DNA of 64,000 bases from Diplonema papillatum. Taxonomy: Eukaryota; Euglenozoa; Diplonemea; Diplonemida; Diplonemidae. The position numbers and the translations under genes are program-made. Below, in pieces: positions 40,820-52,113 of this stretch. Positions within the stretch are counted from its first letter, which is position 1. Every line of letters begins with the position of its first letter. The notes under the pieces were generated by a model. That model searched no databases, was not told the DNA's origin, and saw only the letters and a program-made list of their open reading frames with translations. The stretch covers positions 81,001 to 145,000 of the forward strand of contig JAPJBO010000256.1 of NCBI GenBank assembly GCA_030068145.1. The letters run 5' to 3'.

Positions 40820-43224
40820 TTCAATACGCTAGCCTTCCTTGCTCGGTGGTATTAGGGCTTGGAACAACGCTTGACATAGGTCGGAAGGTAGCAGGAGCCT
40901 GGAAGATTTCGGCTCAAAACTCGTACACATGGGCATAAACTGTCGATGCAGGGACATGTACTCTTCGTGCCTTTTGTCAGACAATTCTTGTTCGAGTGAA
41001 ATGTAAGGTGAACATCGCCGTGCTCGGCGTTTAATAAGAAACGGGCTGAGAAGAAGTCGTTCGAATTGTACTTTGAACGTTTTTTTCTTCTTGTTTACAA
41101 TGCTTTGTAGGAAAAACTCGAGGAGCCGCCAGTTGCAAATCGCGAATGAGTGTATCGTAGCGAAAGGTCGGCACAGTGTGCCAGCATGCCGATGACTTCT
41201 CACTAACGCAACACGAGTCCAAATCACAAAGAAGGAAACATGCTGTAGCCCGCACAGGTAAAAATGGGTTAGTGCCAGTGGGTTCAAGCGTTGCCTCCGT
41301 CGAAATGGCCCGGTGCCCCTCCGAGTATGTTCGCTGCCTCATTTGCTACTATTCCGGAAAGATGGGTCACATCCCTACTCGGTAAACGAGATCGATGGTT
41401 GCTGTCTGTTCGGTGACAGGCATACACACAGAACTGGTTATTTTGCAGCTTTTGAAGACCAGAGGAACCCTCGCCCCCCTGCAACCCGAGTGCTCGTGTT
41501 GAGGCCGACAGGCCGGCCGTGTTTTGAAACACCGCTGCCTGAGGATCCTTATCCGGGGGGTTCGGTTCTTCTTCTTTTTCCGTAAGAATAACGAACTGTG
41601 ACTCGAAGGCGAACGCTGGCAGCGCTTGAGGAGGTTAGCCCAACAGTCGTATGCACTCACTGACAAGCTAGTACCCCCGGCACATACAAACAATCACTCC
41701 GTCCCTATTTTTTGAGCACTGGTTGAGTTATGGTTTTGTCGCTTTTTTCGCTGTTTCGTTGTGGACGATTGGATTGTAAAAAAGAAGGGACGAGCGCGGG
41801 CCTCGCAAAGCGAGAACAAAAACAAAGCAGGGGCTCGGAAACCCGACAATACAAAACACACGGTGTTTGGGGCGGGTGGGATGGGAGGGGGAGCAAAATA
41901 ATAAATCGGCCCTGGCGTTTGGGGTCGGCCTATGTTTGTGGGATGGTAAGGTACACTTTGTTGCGCAGTACTGCCAGTAGGTATAATAATAATATCGATG
42001 TCAATTATTCGGTTAGAGTATTTTGGCAACTTGTCTCACTGCAAATGGCTACTTTGCCAGCGGAGGAAGCATATTCGAGCGCAGACTAAATGTGGCGAGA
42101 CCGAAGATTCAGTTCCGTCAGGGTTTGGAAAAACGAGCAGCGCCGGCACTGTAACCGGTATACCATACGTGTACTATTATGAACTAAGATCATAATCATG
42201 TCAAAAGAAAAGTTCACAATTGAAGAAACTTCCTACGTTTCCTGTCGGAAACCGGAGGTACCAACCGATCAAGCGAATACAAACCTGTGCAACCAGGCAC
42301 CAATTCAGCATGGGTTTGGCTCACAGGGCTTGAGTAAAGCCTCGGGTTGGCATCAAAGACCAGATTTTGAGGTCGTCCGCATATTTTGAGCATCGGGGGG
42401 GAGGGCAGGGACACACACTATAGGTACAGAAAGTAGTTGACAGTCAACATCGCTTTGTTTTTCTAGACTGTTTCTTTTTCTCTTTCATTTTTTTGGGAGC
42501 TGGACACTCTCCATCCTTGGTGGTGCTGTTAAAAAGCTGGTATTTGAATCCATAGTGCAGGCTGTAAGGCGAGCGTACATGCGTCTGTGGACGGTGATGG
42601 ATGATGCTCCTGGCACCACCATTGAAGTCAGCAACTTTTATGCTAGCCGTCCATCGCAGAATGATTTCTATAGTTGACAACTAGCAAAGCCCCTTTTCTT
42701 CGTGCTTGTCATGACGCTTGCCTCGGGTCTGTTGGGATAAAAAGTGAACGAGGATGTTGCCATTTGACAGTTTTCCTTTTTCTCGCATCTGTCCACACTG
42801 TCCAGCCCGGCTTGTTCTCACTCCAAAGTCTGGCTAGCTTTTTCGTTCTCCTGTTTGGTTTCCTTTCCCGGATGTCTCGATAATTGAAAAAGACACGTAC
42901 AGGATGGACGGGCTTGGGAAGCGACAGGGCGTGTAGCCACTGGTGTTGGGGGCTGGCACCACCTCACGATGGGCTTCGCTTGAGGGCAGCACTCAACCGA
43001 AGTACCTACGCGAGGCCACAACGAATACTACCCCGCCTCGTCTTCGGCGGTCTGTAATCAATTGGATCGACTCGCGGTCTAGTTTCCGTGGGACGCTTAG
43101 TACACAAAAAGCGTCGTCACGGGTTGTCTGAGGGCAGCACTATATCTTCATCCGCGCAGAGTCGGTAGCGATTGCTCGGCTTCAGCTGGACTCGATCCAT
43201 GATGGGAATTGCGAATGCGTCGAC
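40820..43224. other. Intergenic, no supported gene
   Basis: About 2.4 kb upstream of the TrmJ-like gene. A minus-strand frame at 40829-41287 includes SLEQELSDKRHEEYMSLHRQ, which looks helical, but splice sites and family could not be established. The remainder shows no recognisable repeat. Confidence 0.45.
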
Positions 43225-43360
43225 TTCCTGCGCTGTATCCGTCGAGCCTCAGGGCAAAAGCCCCTGCAGCCTTCTGGAAGTGCGAAACGTCCAGGTCTGC
43301 CCTTCAACAACTCCTTCGCTATTCGAGCAGGGAGGTGGTCGATGTCCTTCGTCACCGTAG
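43225..43360 (-). pseudogene. Degenerate copy of the BRCT coding end
   Basis: Positions 43332-43357 match 43606-43631 of the WWE-BRCT gene at 24 of 26 bases, and the similarity fades to the left. Translated, VTKDIDHL...RF mirrors VTKDIDYL...KF of the intact BRCT domain. Stops and indels elsewhere exclude function. It lies directly 3' of the parent gene in the same orientation. Confidence 0.8.
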
Positions 43361-43443
43361 GCGGCAAACAGCGAGATCGCACCAGAAACTAATAGAACAC
43401 AGATGCGCTTTGGGACAAGTAGCGCCGTTCCTCGCTTCACGGA

Positions 43444-44010
43444 TCATTCAGTGAATTTCATGTTGTTTGGCTTCAGTGCGTCTTTGAGCTCCTGCTCTGG
43501 GTTGTTGGTCGTTGGGAAGTCGGAGTCGATGAATGCAATGGGAATGCGGAACTTCCGAGCCTGGCCCGCCTTGAGCGTGTCAAGGTCGCTGTCAGCGGCG
43601 CAGAGGAGGTAGTCTATGTCCTTCGTCACCGACGACACGCAGATGCCGCCGAGCTTCGAGATGGTGTCCGAAATCTTCTTGTTGCTGGAGAAGGTGCCGC
43701 TGCGCGCGAACGACTTGTCGCGGACGCCCATCGTCTTCTGCCGCTTCGTCTGCGGGCCCTTCAGCTTCGGCTCGTCGCTGTCGTCGCTGTCTTCTTCTTC
43801 GACGCGCTTGACCGTCCGCTGTCGCTCGTGGTCACCCTTTCGGTACTGGTACATGCCCTTCAAATTCACGACGTGGGGCGCCATCTCGATCTCCTTCTTC
43901 TTCTGCCGCAACGCCTTCTCCAGCACATCGCACTGCGCCTGCGCATACGGCGTCCACGCCTCGTCGTCGTCGTCTCCCTTGCGCAGGTCGCTCTTCCAGT
44001 ACCACGACAT
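43444..44010 (-). CDS. WWE-BRCT domain protein
   Basis: An intronless 188-residue protein from the ATG at 44008-44010 (MSWYWKSDLRKG); the open frame further upstream starts only at TTG. Residues about 1-72 form a WWE-like domain (WYWKSD, AWTPYAQAQCDVLEKALRQK, MYQYRKGDHERQRTVKR), a module that reads poly-ADP-ribose or ubiquitin-ligase partners. A charged linker with a nuclear-signal-like cluster (KLKGPQTKRQKTMG) follows. Residues about 105-175 form a BRCT domain (ISDTISKLGGICVSSVTKDI, with the LGG turn and IPIAFIDSDF). WWE or WGR plus BRCT is the regulatory half of PARP proteins, but the catalytic domain is absent. The product is therefore more likely a DNA-damage adaptor, which is inference. 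A decayed copy of its 3' end lies immediately downstream. Confidence 0.8.
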   Translation of the reverse strand: MSWYWKSDLRKGDDDDEAWTPYAQAQCDVLEKALRQKKKEIEMAPHVVNLKGMYQYRKGDHERQRTVKRVEEEDSDDSDEPKLKGPQTKRQKTMGVRDKSFARSGTFSSNKKISDTISKLGGICVSSVTKDIDYLLCAADSDLDTLKAGQARKFRIPIAFIDSDFPTTNNPEQELKDALKPNNMKFTE

Positions 44011-44169
44011 CGTTCTCCTTTCCCCTTTTAACTGGTCACTGCCCGGGGTGGGATAGGGTAGAATCGGTTCTGATTCTAATTGATAGGAAACCCCCCGAAG
44101 GTGACAAAGGTTTGCGGCATCTCCGTCGGTCAAACACTCTCAGAAGCTGAAGAGTCACACCCGAAAAGT

Positions 44170-44345
44170 GGGTGAGCTAAAAACCGTACACCGCGAGAGT
44201 AGGAGAAAGTAGAAAAGGGAACCTAGAGTTTTCGTTGACCGCACGACCCTGAGCCCAAATCCTGGACGTGGTTTCAGGTGGCAAATTTGGCAAATGATCA
44301 TGATCAGAAAGTCCTACTTGGGCGGTTCAGTTTCCTCACACATTG
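44170..44345. repeat. Dispersed repeat, inverted partner at 53485-53668
   Basis: About 175 bp, including AAAAACCGTACACCGCGAGA and TCCTACTTGGGCGGTTCAGT, recurs in reverse orientation at 53485-53668 at high identity. The second copy carries a small internal duplication of the TTCGTTRACCGCAC unit. A fragment (57757-57795) is fused to another repeat family. This copy sits just upstream of the WWE-BRCT gene. Confidence 0.9.
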
Positions 44346-45183
44346 CGTGTGGTGTACACTCGATAAGCGGGTGTGGCGCCGCCTTCTCGAAACTGTCTTC
44401 TGAGCGAGGACGCCAGCTTGGCAAGATGCAGCCTGTGCCTGCCATGAAGAAGACATCAAGCGACATTCTTCACTGCTGCTTGCTGTGCCTAAAAGAATTG
44501 ATGCTCAAGAAAAAGAAACCGCCTGAGTTCCTTCGACAGGTTTCCCCCTTGTTACCGACTTGGAATAGTGCGTCAGTGTAAGCTGCCGAAGACGTGTTTC
44601 CCGCATGAAGCAGATTCGCGTGGTCACACCAGATGCTGGTCAGTAAACTAAAGGCAAAGATGCAAGGAAGGTCGGCCAAGTGCGGCTGGTCAATTGCGCT
44701 CTAACTTTTTGTTGAAGGAACAAATAGAAAATGAAAATGAAAACTGCGACCGGCCGCGGTAGGGGAGGGACGGAAACGATCTAACAGGCATGGCAAAGAA
44801 GCGTCCCATCTGCTCTGTGTGTGTTCCGTCCTTTTGTGCACGGAAGAAATCTTCCCGGGGCGAACAGATCTAGGGAGGGGTTCTCTTTTCCAACGGACGA
44901 AGGCGCTTAATTCACACACGTATCCGCGATGCGGGAGGACATGGCACAACCCGGTATGAAACCGGTATCTCGCCTTCCCTCTTGTGGTGCGAGCCATGAA
45001 TGTGTACTTGGTTTGCCGTCTACTCTTCTGCGAACAAATTCACAGGGAGGGGCTGCAAGAAGGTGGGAAACCTCTGAAGTCGCCGACGTTATGCTGGGCA
45101 AAAAACCCAGAGACCTCGACGACAAGACAGATTGCTCACTCAGCGCGGGCGCTGCGGTGTCGCGCAGTTGCTTCCAAAACCAG
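44346..45183. other. Intergenic, no supported gene
   Basis: About 840 bp between the dispersed repeat and the gamma-tubulin-complex relic. Nothing recognisable. Confidence 0.45.
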
Positions 45184-45232
45184 GCCTCGGAGAAGAGCTT
45201 CACACTCGAGATAGCCTTCTTGCAGTTTTTAC
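45184..45232 (-). pseudogene. Degenerate copy of the gamma-tubulin-complex C-terminal segment
   Basis: GCCTCGGAGAAGAGCTTCAC at 45184 parallels GCCTCGGAAAAGAGCTTCAC at 45672 inside the gamma-tubulin-complex gene. The translated SVKLFSEA core is shared. Flanking similarity (TTGCTTCCAAAACCAGGCC) suggests that the original copy was longer. It lies downstream of the parent gene, same orientation. Confidence 0.65.
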
Positions 45233-45473
45233 GCTTCACTCTGACCCAAAACTCAACTCTCGGGCTGGCTCTCGGTACGACCGCTTGTGACCGACATGGC
45301 CAAATGGTTGAAAGCGCTCGACTCTGCCTTCAGCACTACATCCGACGACATTCGTGCTGCAGACAGAAGCCCATTGCCGTCAGCGTGCAAAAAGCCGCCA
45401 ACGGCTTGAGATCGCTGTGGTTGTGCGGTACTCAACGATGGACGATGAGCTCGGCGCGATAGCGCGTGCTCGA

Positions 45474-47936
45474 CTACGGCTTGTTGGCGGCGAATCGGGG
45501 AATAACGTTGTTGCGGTAGTAGTGGTTGAAGTCCAGCTTGCGGACGAGGTGCGGCAGGCGGCCGTGCGGGTCGTCCGGGCTGCTGCTAATGAACTCGAGG
45601 AGCTGCGCGAGGCGTTCGTCGAACTGCTTCGAAAACCGGGCGACCATTTGGTCCGGCAAAGACTGCCGCGCGGCCTCGGAAAAGAGCTTCACGCTCAGAA
45701 ACACCTTCTCGAGCAGCTTCAGGTAAGCCTCATTCCGCCCCAGCGCAGCAGCGACGCACGACTCGAGGAACTCTTCGTGCGCCGCGGCCACGATCGACAC
45801 GGAGTGCGAACCGACCAGAACCGATTCAAACTTCTCCGCCGCTGGCGCGACGACCTCATATGTGAGGTACGTCTCGAGCGAGCACAAAAAGCTCGACATG
45901 CGGTATAGCAGAACGCACACCGCAGCGTCTGCGGCCGTGCGCCGCCCTCTACGGCAGCGATTGAGATCGAAGCGAAGCGTTTTGATTCGGAAAAGCAGGC
46001 GGAACATGAACTTGTAGCCGGTATGCGGGCCAGCTTGCAAAGCTTGCGCCGTGATCGTGCTCAGCAGCCCGGTGCGGTACTCGTCGTCGGAAGCACTGGT
46101 GAGGGCGGATGGGGCAGCGGGTTCTGCGGACTTGTGTGTGCTGGCGGTGCCGCCGGGGCTGTGCGAGCCGCTGGCGAAAATGAGGACCAAAGGCCAGGGG
46201 ATCGGGACGTGGACTTGCAGCGTGTTGGTCAGTGGCAGCTCCACCGCCAGCCCGAGCCTTCCGCTCAGGGAGCGGAACAAATGTGTCTCCGCCGTTTCGA
46301 GGGAGACCGTCGACTGCTCGAGGGGCGGCGGGCGCTTAGCGTACACGTTTCCGGCGTACGGTACTTTTGTTGCGTCGTTGCCCCTTGCTTGATTCGCACG
46401 GGGTTCGGTTGCATCTTGGTCGACCATCGCTTCATCTTGCTGCGAGTTCGTGGGCAGAGGAGCATCAACGTCCATTGGTGCTTCAGACGCGATGTCGTCG
46501 GCTTTGACTTCGAGCGTGGATGAACTGTGTGCTTGTTCAACGAGTTCCTCCCCGGAAGGAACAGGGGGTGTTCGTTGGTGAGCCGCATCCACTTCGTGTA
46601 CAGCGGATGACTGATCTGTGACGTCTATGTCTGAAGGCGAGTTATGCGGCTCAGGCTCAGGCTCAGGCTCAGACTCTGGCGCAGGCTCAGGCCGTCGACG
46701 AAAGGACTGCTTTCGGAAGTCATGGCGGGCGCTCGGGTACACGGACCAAGTCCGAGTGCCGTTGATGACGTGGTACGCTACTGCGTGGGCCTTGTGTTTC
46801 GACTTGTAGTCGGTGATGGCGTTGTCTAAAAGAGTCTGCAAGACGCCCCACGGGACTTCACGCGCAGTACGGGTCAGCGAGCAAGCGGCGGTTTCGGAGC
46901 AAGCGTGGAGGAAGTCTGATATCCACGTTGAGTCGGAGAACAGGTAAAAAGTGGTGAGCACTTGGAAGAACCCGACGGCATCCGCATCCCACCGAAGATG
47001 GTGCAAAACGCGGTCGTTCGCGGAGTGCAGGATGGGGTCGATGGCTGCGGACAGCGCGGCGGGGTCCGGCGTGCGCGGGATCTGGTCGACGGCGTGCAGC
47101 TTGTGCGACAGCCGAAGCATCAAAGCCAGCTTCCCCGCCTCCAGCAACCGGGAGGCGACCGGTTTCAAGAAGTCGGGCAACGACGGCTCGTCCCAGCCCC
47201 ACTGGGTGAACGGCTGTCGCGCATCCGGAGCTAGGGGCAGCTCTTCGTGCACGACGCCTGCCTCCACCCACCGCTGGACGAGCGCGAGGAAGGGCCCGGT
47301 GGCGTGGTGGGTGAGTGCGGCAACGAAGGGGATGCCGCCGGTGTGGCTGTGCGCGGCGCCCCGCCCGACCGCTTCGAGGCGCCTCAGCACCTTTCCGCCG
47401 GTTTCGCCGCTGCGCGCGGACGTCGCCGCCACAATCCGGGCGAGCGCCAGGATCGGCCGATACGCCGCAACCCTGCTGACCACCACCGACAACGGATTTC
47501 CCAACGGCAGCTGGTCCCATATGTCGCAGATGACCTCATGAATCCCGACGCAGATGTCGAGCAGCGCGTGACCAAGTGCGTGGTTGATCATCCCTTTTCG
47601 CAGGTCGCCAATCAGCTTCTTCCCTTCCCTCCACGCCACCGCACGATCCTCTGCAAGGGCGAGTACCGAAGAGACGTACTGTGCGTCGTCTTCAGCCACC
47701 TCCGGCGCGACTACAAACCTGAGCGTGTCCTGTCCTCCCTCGCCTTCCTCGGCGGGCTCTACCCGAGTGTACACAAAGAAGCTAGTGCTGCCCCGCAGTG
47801 CCAACAGCAGGGCCTGAGCCAAGTGCCGCTGCTGCATGCCGACTGCCCAATTGTTCCAGCTCTTCTCGTCGGCGGTAGCCTTCGGCCGCTGCCCCAGCCA
47901 TAGGTGCTCCCCGGACTCGATGCGTCCGGGGTTCAT
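45474..47936 (-). CDS. Gamma-tubulin complex component, GCP4-like
   Basis: An intronless frame of 820 residues from the ATG at 47934-47936. Gamma-tubulin complex proteins (Spc97/Spc98 fold) bind gamma-tubulin and nucleate microtubules. The N-terminal half has the family's hallmarks: LAQALLLALRGSTSFFV near the start (GCP4 begins with a similar LLLAL.G), GGIPFVAALTHHATGPFLAL and WVEAGVVHEEL. The C-terminal half has HVPIPWPLVLIF, YKFMFRLLFRIKTLRFDL, YRMSSFLCSLETYLTYEVV and AHEEFLESCVAAALG, corresponding to the gamma-tubulin-binding GRIP2 helices. Between them is an acidic, low-complexity insert (PEPAPESEPEPEPEP, from a CTCAGG hexamer array at about 46649-46693). GCP4 is preferred over GCP5 or GCP6 because of length and N-terminus. 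Part of its 3' end is duplicated downstream at 45184. Confidence 0.8.
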   Translation of the reverse strand: MNPGRIESGEHLWLGQRPKATADEKSWNNWAVGMQQRHLAQALLLALRGSTSFFVYTRVEPAEEGEGGQDTLRFVVAPEVAEDDAQYVSSVLALAEDRAVAWREGKKLIGDLRKGMINHALGHALLDICVGIHEVICDIWDQLPLGNPLSVVVSRVAAYRPILALARIVAATSARSGETGGKVLRRLEAVGRGAAHSHTGGIPFVAALTHHATGPFLALVQRWVEAGVVHEELPLAPDARQPFTQWGWDEPSLPDFLKPVASRLLEAGKLALMLRLSHKLHAVDQIPRTPDPAALSAAIDPILHSANDRVLHHLRWDADAVGFFQVLTTFYLFSDSTWISDFLHACSETAACSLTRTAREVPWGVLQTLLDNAITDYKSKHKAHAVAYHVINGTRTWSVYPSARHDFRKQSFRRRPEPAPESEPEPEPEPHNSPSDIDVTDQSSAVHEVDAAHQRTPPVPSGEELVEQAHSSSTLEVKADDIASEAPMDVDAPLPTNSQQDEAMVDQDATEPRANQARGNDATKVPYAGNVYAKRPPPLEQSTVSLETAETHLFRSLSGRLGLAVELPLTNTLQVHVPIPWPLVLIFASGSHSPGGTASTHKSAEPAAPSALTSASDDEYRTGLLSTITAQALQAGPHTGYKFMFRLLFRIKTLRFDLNRCRRGRRTAADAAVCVLLYRMSSFLCSLETYLTYEVVAPAAEKFESVLVGSHSVSIVAAAHEEFLESCVAAALGRNEAYLKLLEKVFLSVKLFSEAARQSLPDQMVARFSKQFDERLAQLLEFISSSPDDPHGRLPHLVRKLDFNHYYRNNVIPRFAANKP

Positions 47937-50900
47937 TCCCCCTCCCCCCTGCCTTCTTCAGCGGACAAACCCGCGCATCAGCTGTCTTGTGTTTTGGGAT
48001 CTATCGGATGACAGGATGACAGAAGACAAGGTTTCGCAGTTTCCCAGGATCGTGCAAAGTGAGTTGAAGTATGACCAAAGCGACCCTGAGGGTGGTAATC
48101 TCCCGCCCACATGATAAAGCCGTGCCTATCCCGTGGCACCTTTTATAAGTAGTTGTCTTCTGTGAATTAACTACTAGGCTGAGCAGAAGCTCTGAGGGCT
48201 GAGGGCTCAGGCTAAGATTGTCCCAGCTTCTCTGTGAGGCTGGACCCGTGAAGTTTGTACGCAGTGTCTCCTTCTTCCTTCCCTTGGCTTCCCAATCGTC
48301 GTATGCTTCATCATACCGAATAGCGTCCTTACTGTGTGATAAGAGGTGCAGGGTAGCTAAGAAATGCCTGAATCGAAGGCTGCGGCCCTGAAGCACTCAG
48401 CAAAAAAAGGAAAGAAAGGTGAAAACGGGTTTTTGCCTGGAGGCTTTTCGTGTTATTCTGCAGATGCTGCAGAAACAAAAAGAAAGGACACCCTCTCTCC
48501 CCCGGTTGCAGTACAGGAGACTACGGGGAGCTGGCTGACCACACCAGTTGTTCCTGCTAATTCTTCTCCTACTCGTGTGCTGAGGGGCTCGCTTACAACC
48601 GGACAGGTGGCCTTTCATACCCCTCCTCTTCCAAGTAATCGGCATCTTGCCATGATTCTCACAGGGAGACAGCGCCAAGGTCACCCAAAGTCACAACATT
48701 CTGAAGCGGCCTCCAGGCGGTGTCCGGCCCTGGGCGCTGGCGACTCTTCTTCACTACAGCTGATTTATTCACTACAAGCTGCGGTTTCGTGATCCAGGCC
48801 TTCGTGGTTTCTGACTGAGCAGGTCTTCGTGATCCAGGTTGACTTGCGCCCTGATATCCTTTTCGCTGTCGGCATGCCACTTCCTTCTCGCGTTTTGCGT
48901 CTTGAATCTACACGTGATGCATAAAGGTCAGTGGATCGATGGCACTTCCAACCAGCCGAGCAATGGCTCACAAGCCGTACCATTCCCACAGTCGTGTAAG
49001 GTAGGCACACGGTGCCTCTTCCGCGCGCTATAAGTCGCCCGCAGTCCCCTTAAGAAGTAGTGCGCGTCTCGGGTAAGCAGCAAGCCGCCGATGCCAAAAG
49101 ACACCCCCTACAACGACACGCCCACCTATTTAAGGGTCGAGATCTCGTTCGCTAACGGAATCAACCTGACAAATCACTCCACCAACCAGGAGCGGCCATG
49201 TTCAGAGCAGATCAATGTTCACTCCTAACCGCTATTTCCTCGGGCAGACAAATGCGACATCTTCGCCCTCGTGGGAATCCGGAAAGGTTTGAGCAAGACA
49301 TAGCTATCGCTTCCAATGAATAAATACGGGCAAATACAAAAATGGGCATCTCGAGTAGCCCCCATTGCTCCGCGTGAACTCTGGGATTTGGAGCTCGATA
49401 AAAGCATCGGAAACGGTGTACATCGTAGACCACTGCAATGGTGCGAGGTACTCGTAGGGCTCGATTTTCTACAGCTGTATCTGTCTCTAGAGAGCTGCCA
49501 GGTTACTACCCGGGCGTTACCGCAGAAGCTAAACCCGCACGAACAAATTTACAGAACACGGACTCCAGACTAGGCACAAAAACGAAGGGGGAGGGGGAGG
49601 GGAGACGGGTACGAAGTAGTCGCTGTGTATTCAGGCAGCGCGAACATATTCCTCTCTCTTTCTTTCCGAAGTGAAAGTTTTGGTATTCTTCTATGTCAGC
49701 GGTGTGAGACCTACTTATGAGAGCTACCCTGAAAGAACCACAGGCGTGGGGCGTGTAGAATAGGGCAGACCGGATCGTTGCAAACACCGACTTCGGGGCT
49801 GCTCGTTCTGCTCTTTTGGCTCTTTTGCGTTTCTCGGTTCCCAGTGCGATGCAATGACTACAGAATCACGCGCGTGTGTGGAAAAGTGCAGAGCGGGCGG
49901 GGTGGAACATCATGACCGACTCAAACGTTTGCGTGTCGCGGTTGACCGTTCCCCTCTTGGCGCGGAACGACCTTGTTTTTCTCGGCTAACAAGCTTGCCT
50001 GAGCTGAGCGCCTTCGGCGCGTCAAGTTGGAATCCTTAGCGAACTCCTCATATCCACTCGCCTAAAGCGAGGTTGGAGGGGTGAAGCAGAAATTGATAAA
50101 CGCAGGCCCCTTCTTGTACTCCCCACTTCGCACACATACATACACACACGCACGCACACACACGGATCCACCTGCCGCCATGGACCACAGGTGTCTTTAT
50201 TTTGGGCACATGTTGAATCCTGATGTGCCACTCGTGGCTCTCGTTGTTGACGAAGCAGAACCCGTTCCTTTTCCTTTGTTGTTTTTTTCTTTTGGATTGA
50301 AATTGCTGTTGAATGAAAGTCGGCAGGCAGAGGAGCGGAGCCGCAGAAAAACTCGGAAAGTCGGAGGAGACGAGCCTACAACAGGCGTTTCTACCCCCCG
50401 AATCCTTTGAGAAATTCCTTTCCCGGAATCTTGAAAATTGCGCGGCTCTCTCTCTCTCTCTCGATGATGATGATGATGAGTCACCACGGCGATCAAGCCA
50501 TAAAAAGGTTTGTGGGGTGCGCATACTGGAGCCAGCCTGCAAGACTGGCAGGGCGCAAGTCGACTTAAAGTCAGTGCTTAGCTGCTGCAGTCTTTTTCTG
50601 GACTTCTGAGTTGCTCATGACGGGCGACGTGGTTCGCGGCTCTCGATCTTTTCGTGTATCACCACGATGCGCAAACCAAAAAACGCTGTGCGGGAAGCAC
50701 CGCTCGATGCTTGCGGTGTCACGAGCAGTGAGAAGTAACGGCCAGCGGCCAGTTGGTCCCTCGGTTCAGTCGGCTATGCTTCGGCCTACTGCAGCCGGGA
50801 ATTAGTTGCATTAGTGTGATTGCCAGGCCTTCGACTACCCTGAGCGACGCACTACTGCAGCCTATTTTTGAGCAAACGTCTATGGACACACCTAGTCAAT

Positions 50901-52113
50901 CTCACATCGACACAGACGACCTATCTATGTAGCCGCGGGCGTTTCTCATGGAGGCACAGTCCGCATGGGTCTGAATGAGGCAGACGACAAGATTACGGCG
51001 TTGCGGAAGATCAAGTACTAGATTGTTTCGAGTTTCAATAGTACTAATAGCGGAGGGCACCGAAGCACGCATGATGAGCAGTTCTTTGAACAGCCGTTTG
51101 GAAAGGAAAGAGGAGAGCAAAAAAGACGAGAAACCCCGGCACGCAATCTGGCACTGGGCATCAACAAAGCTCAGATACGACGCTAGTGTACCCTCGTCGC
51201 CATGAACGAGCCCCTGGTGATACTTTTTACACGTACTAGTTGATCGTCGCATTTTCAGGCATTGCTCTGTCGACGATTCCCGTGTGCGTACAAGGCACGC
51301 CCGCGGGTTTGCTGTTTCGGGAGACAAAGCAGGTTCACCGGCATGCATCGTATACCTGGCATACACTTGGCGAAAATAAAAACGAGACGTCCCTGGAGAT
51401 AATTCTCCTGTCTTATAGCCGGACACCGCTTGAGAAGTCTTTTGGTCAGCACGCAAGCCAGCAACTCCGCTGGGTATTTTCATAACTTTCCTTTTCGCTT
51501 CATTTTTTTTTCTTTTTCTTTTCGATAATTTTTCACAGATGGCTTCCTTCTTTTTTTCCTTCAACCCGGTTCTTGTTTGCTATGTACGCGTTCAGCCACG
51601 CGAGCTGCGGTTGTATGAGCAAGAAACGGTCCTGTCGCCGGTTGTGCCACACGCGCTGCGGCGACAGAATGCGATGCACAACCCATTTCGACTTCGCACG
51701 AACCCTGCTCTGCGAGCGCTTCTTCAGCTGCCTCGGGTTCTAATGCGTCCTGCTCAGTGTTGCCTGCGTTTCCGTCACGCAGGCAATTGTTTCTCGTGGA
51801 TCCAAATGGCAAAGTCAGACCGGTTTGTTTCGTTTGCCTCGAACGAAGTCAGACGGCAGCCAGACGAACAGCTGGTCAGTTGCATCTGCCTGCAAGTAAC
51901 TGCCGCCTCTCAAGAGAGCGTCGGACGGCCCTGAACATGATGCTGCCCAATACGTGCCAAGAAGGTGTGCCTGAACCACCGCTGGGAGAAAGAATCGGTT
52001 GCTTGACTCACAGGCGTTCTTGTTTCCCGCGACCCAGCCAACACGGTGCGCATGCCTCTCGACAAGAGCCCATTTTGAACACCAGAATGCGGAATCTCCG
52101 TCACGCGAGAATG
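47937..52113. other. Intergenic, microsatellites and repeats
   Basis: About 4.2 kb with no supported gene. It contains a dispersed repeat (48417-48475, also at 2083-2145), a CA-rich microsatellite (50140-50165) and (CT)n/(GAT)n tracts at 50447-50480. Open frames such as 50902-51564 (minus) and 51539-51934 (plus) are of ordinary length for this base composition and show no domain. Confidence 0.5.
48417..48475. repeat. Dispersed repeat shared with 2083-2145
   Basis: GTGAAAACGGGTTTTTGCCT followed by GGCTTTTCGTGTTATTCTGC is present at both places in the same orientation with few differences. Flanks are unrelated. Confidence 0.9.
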
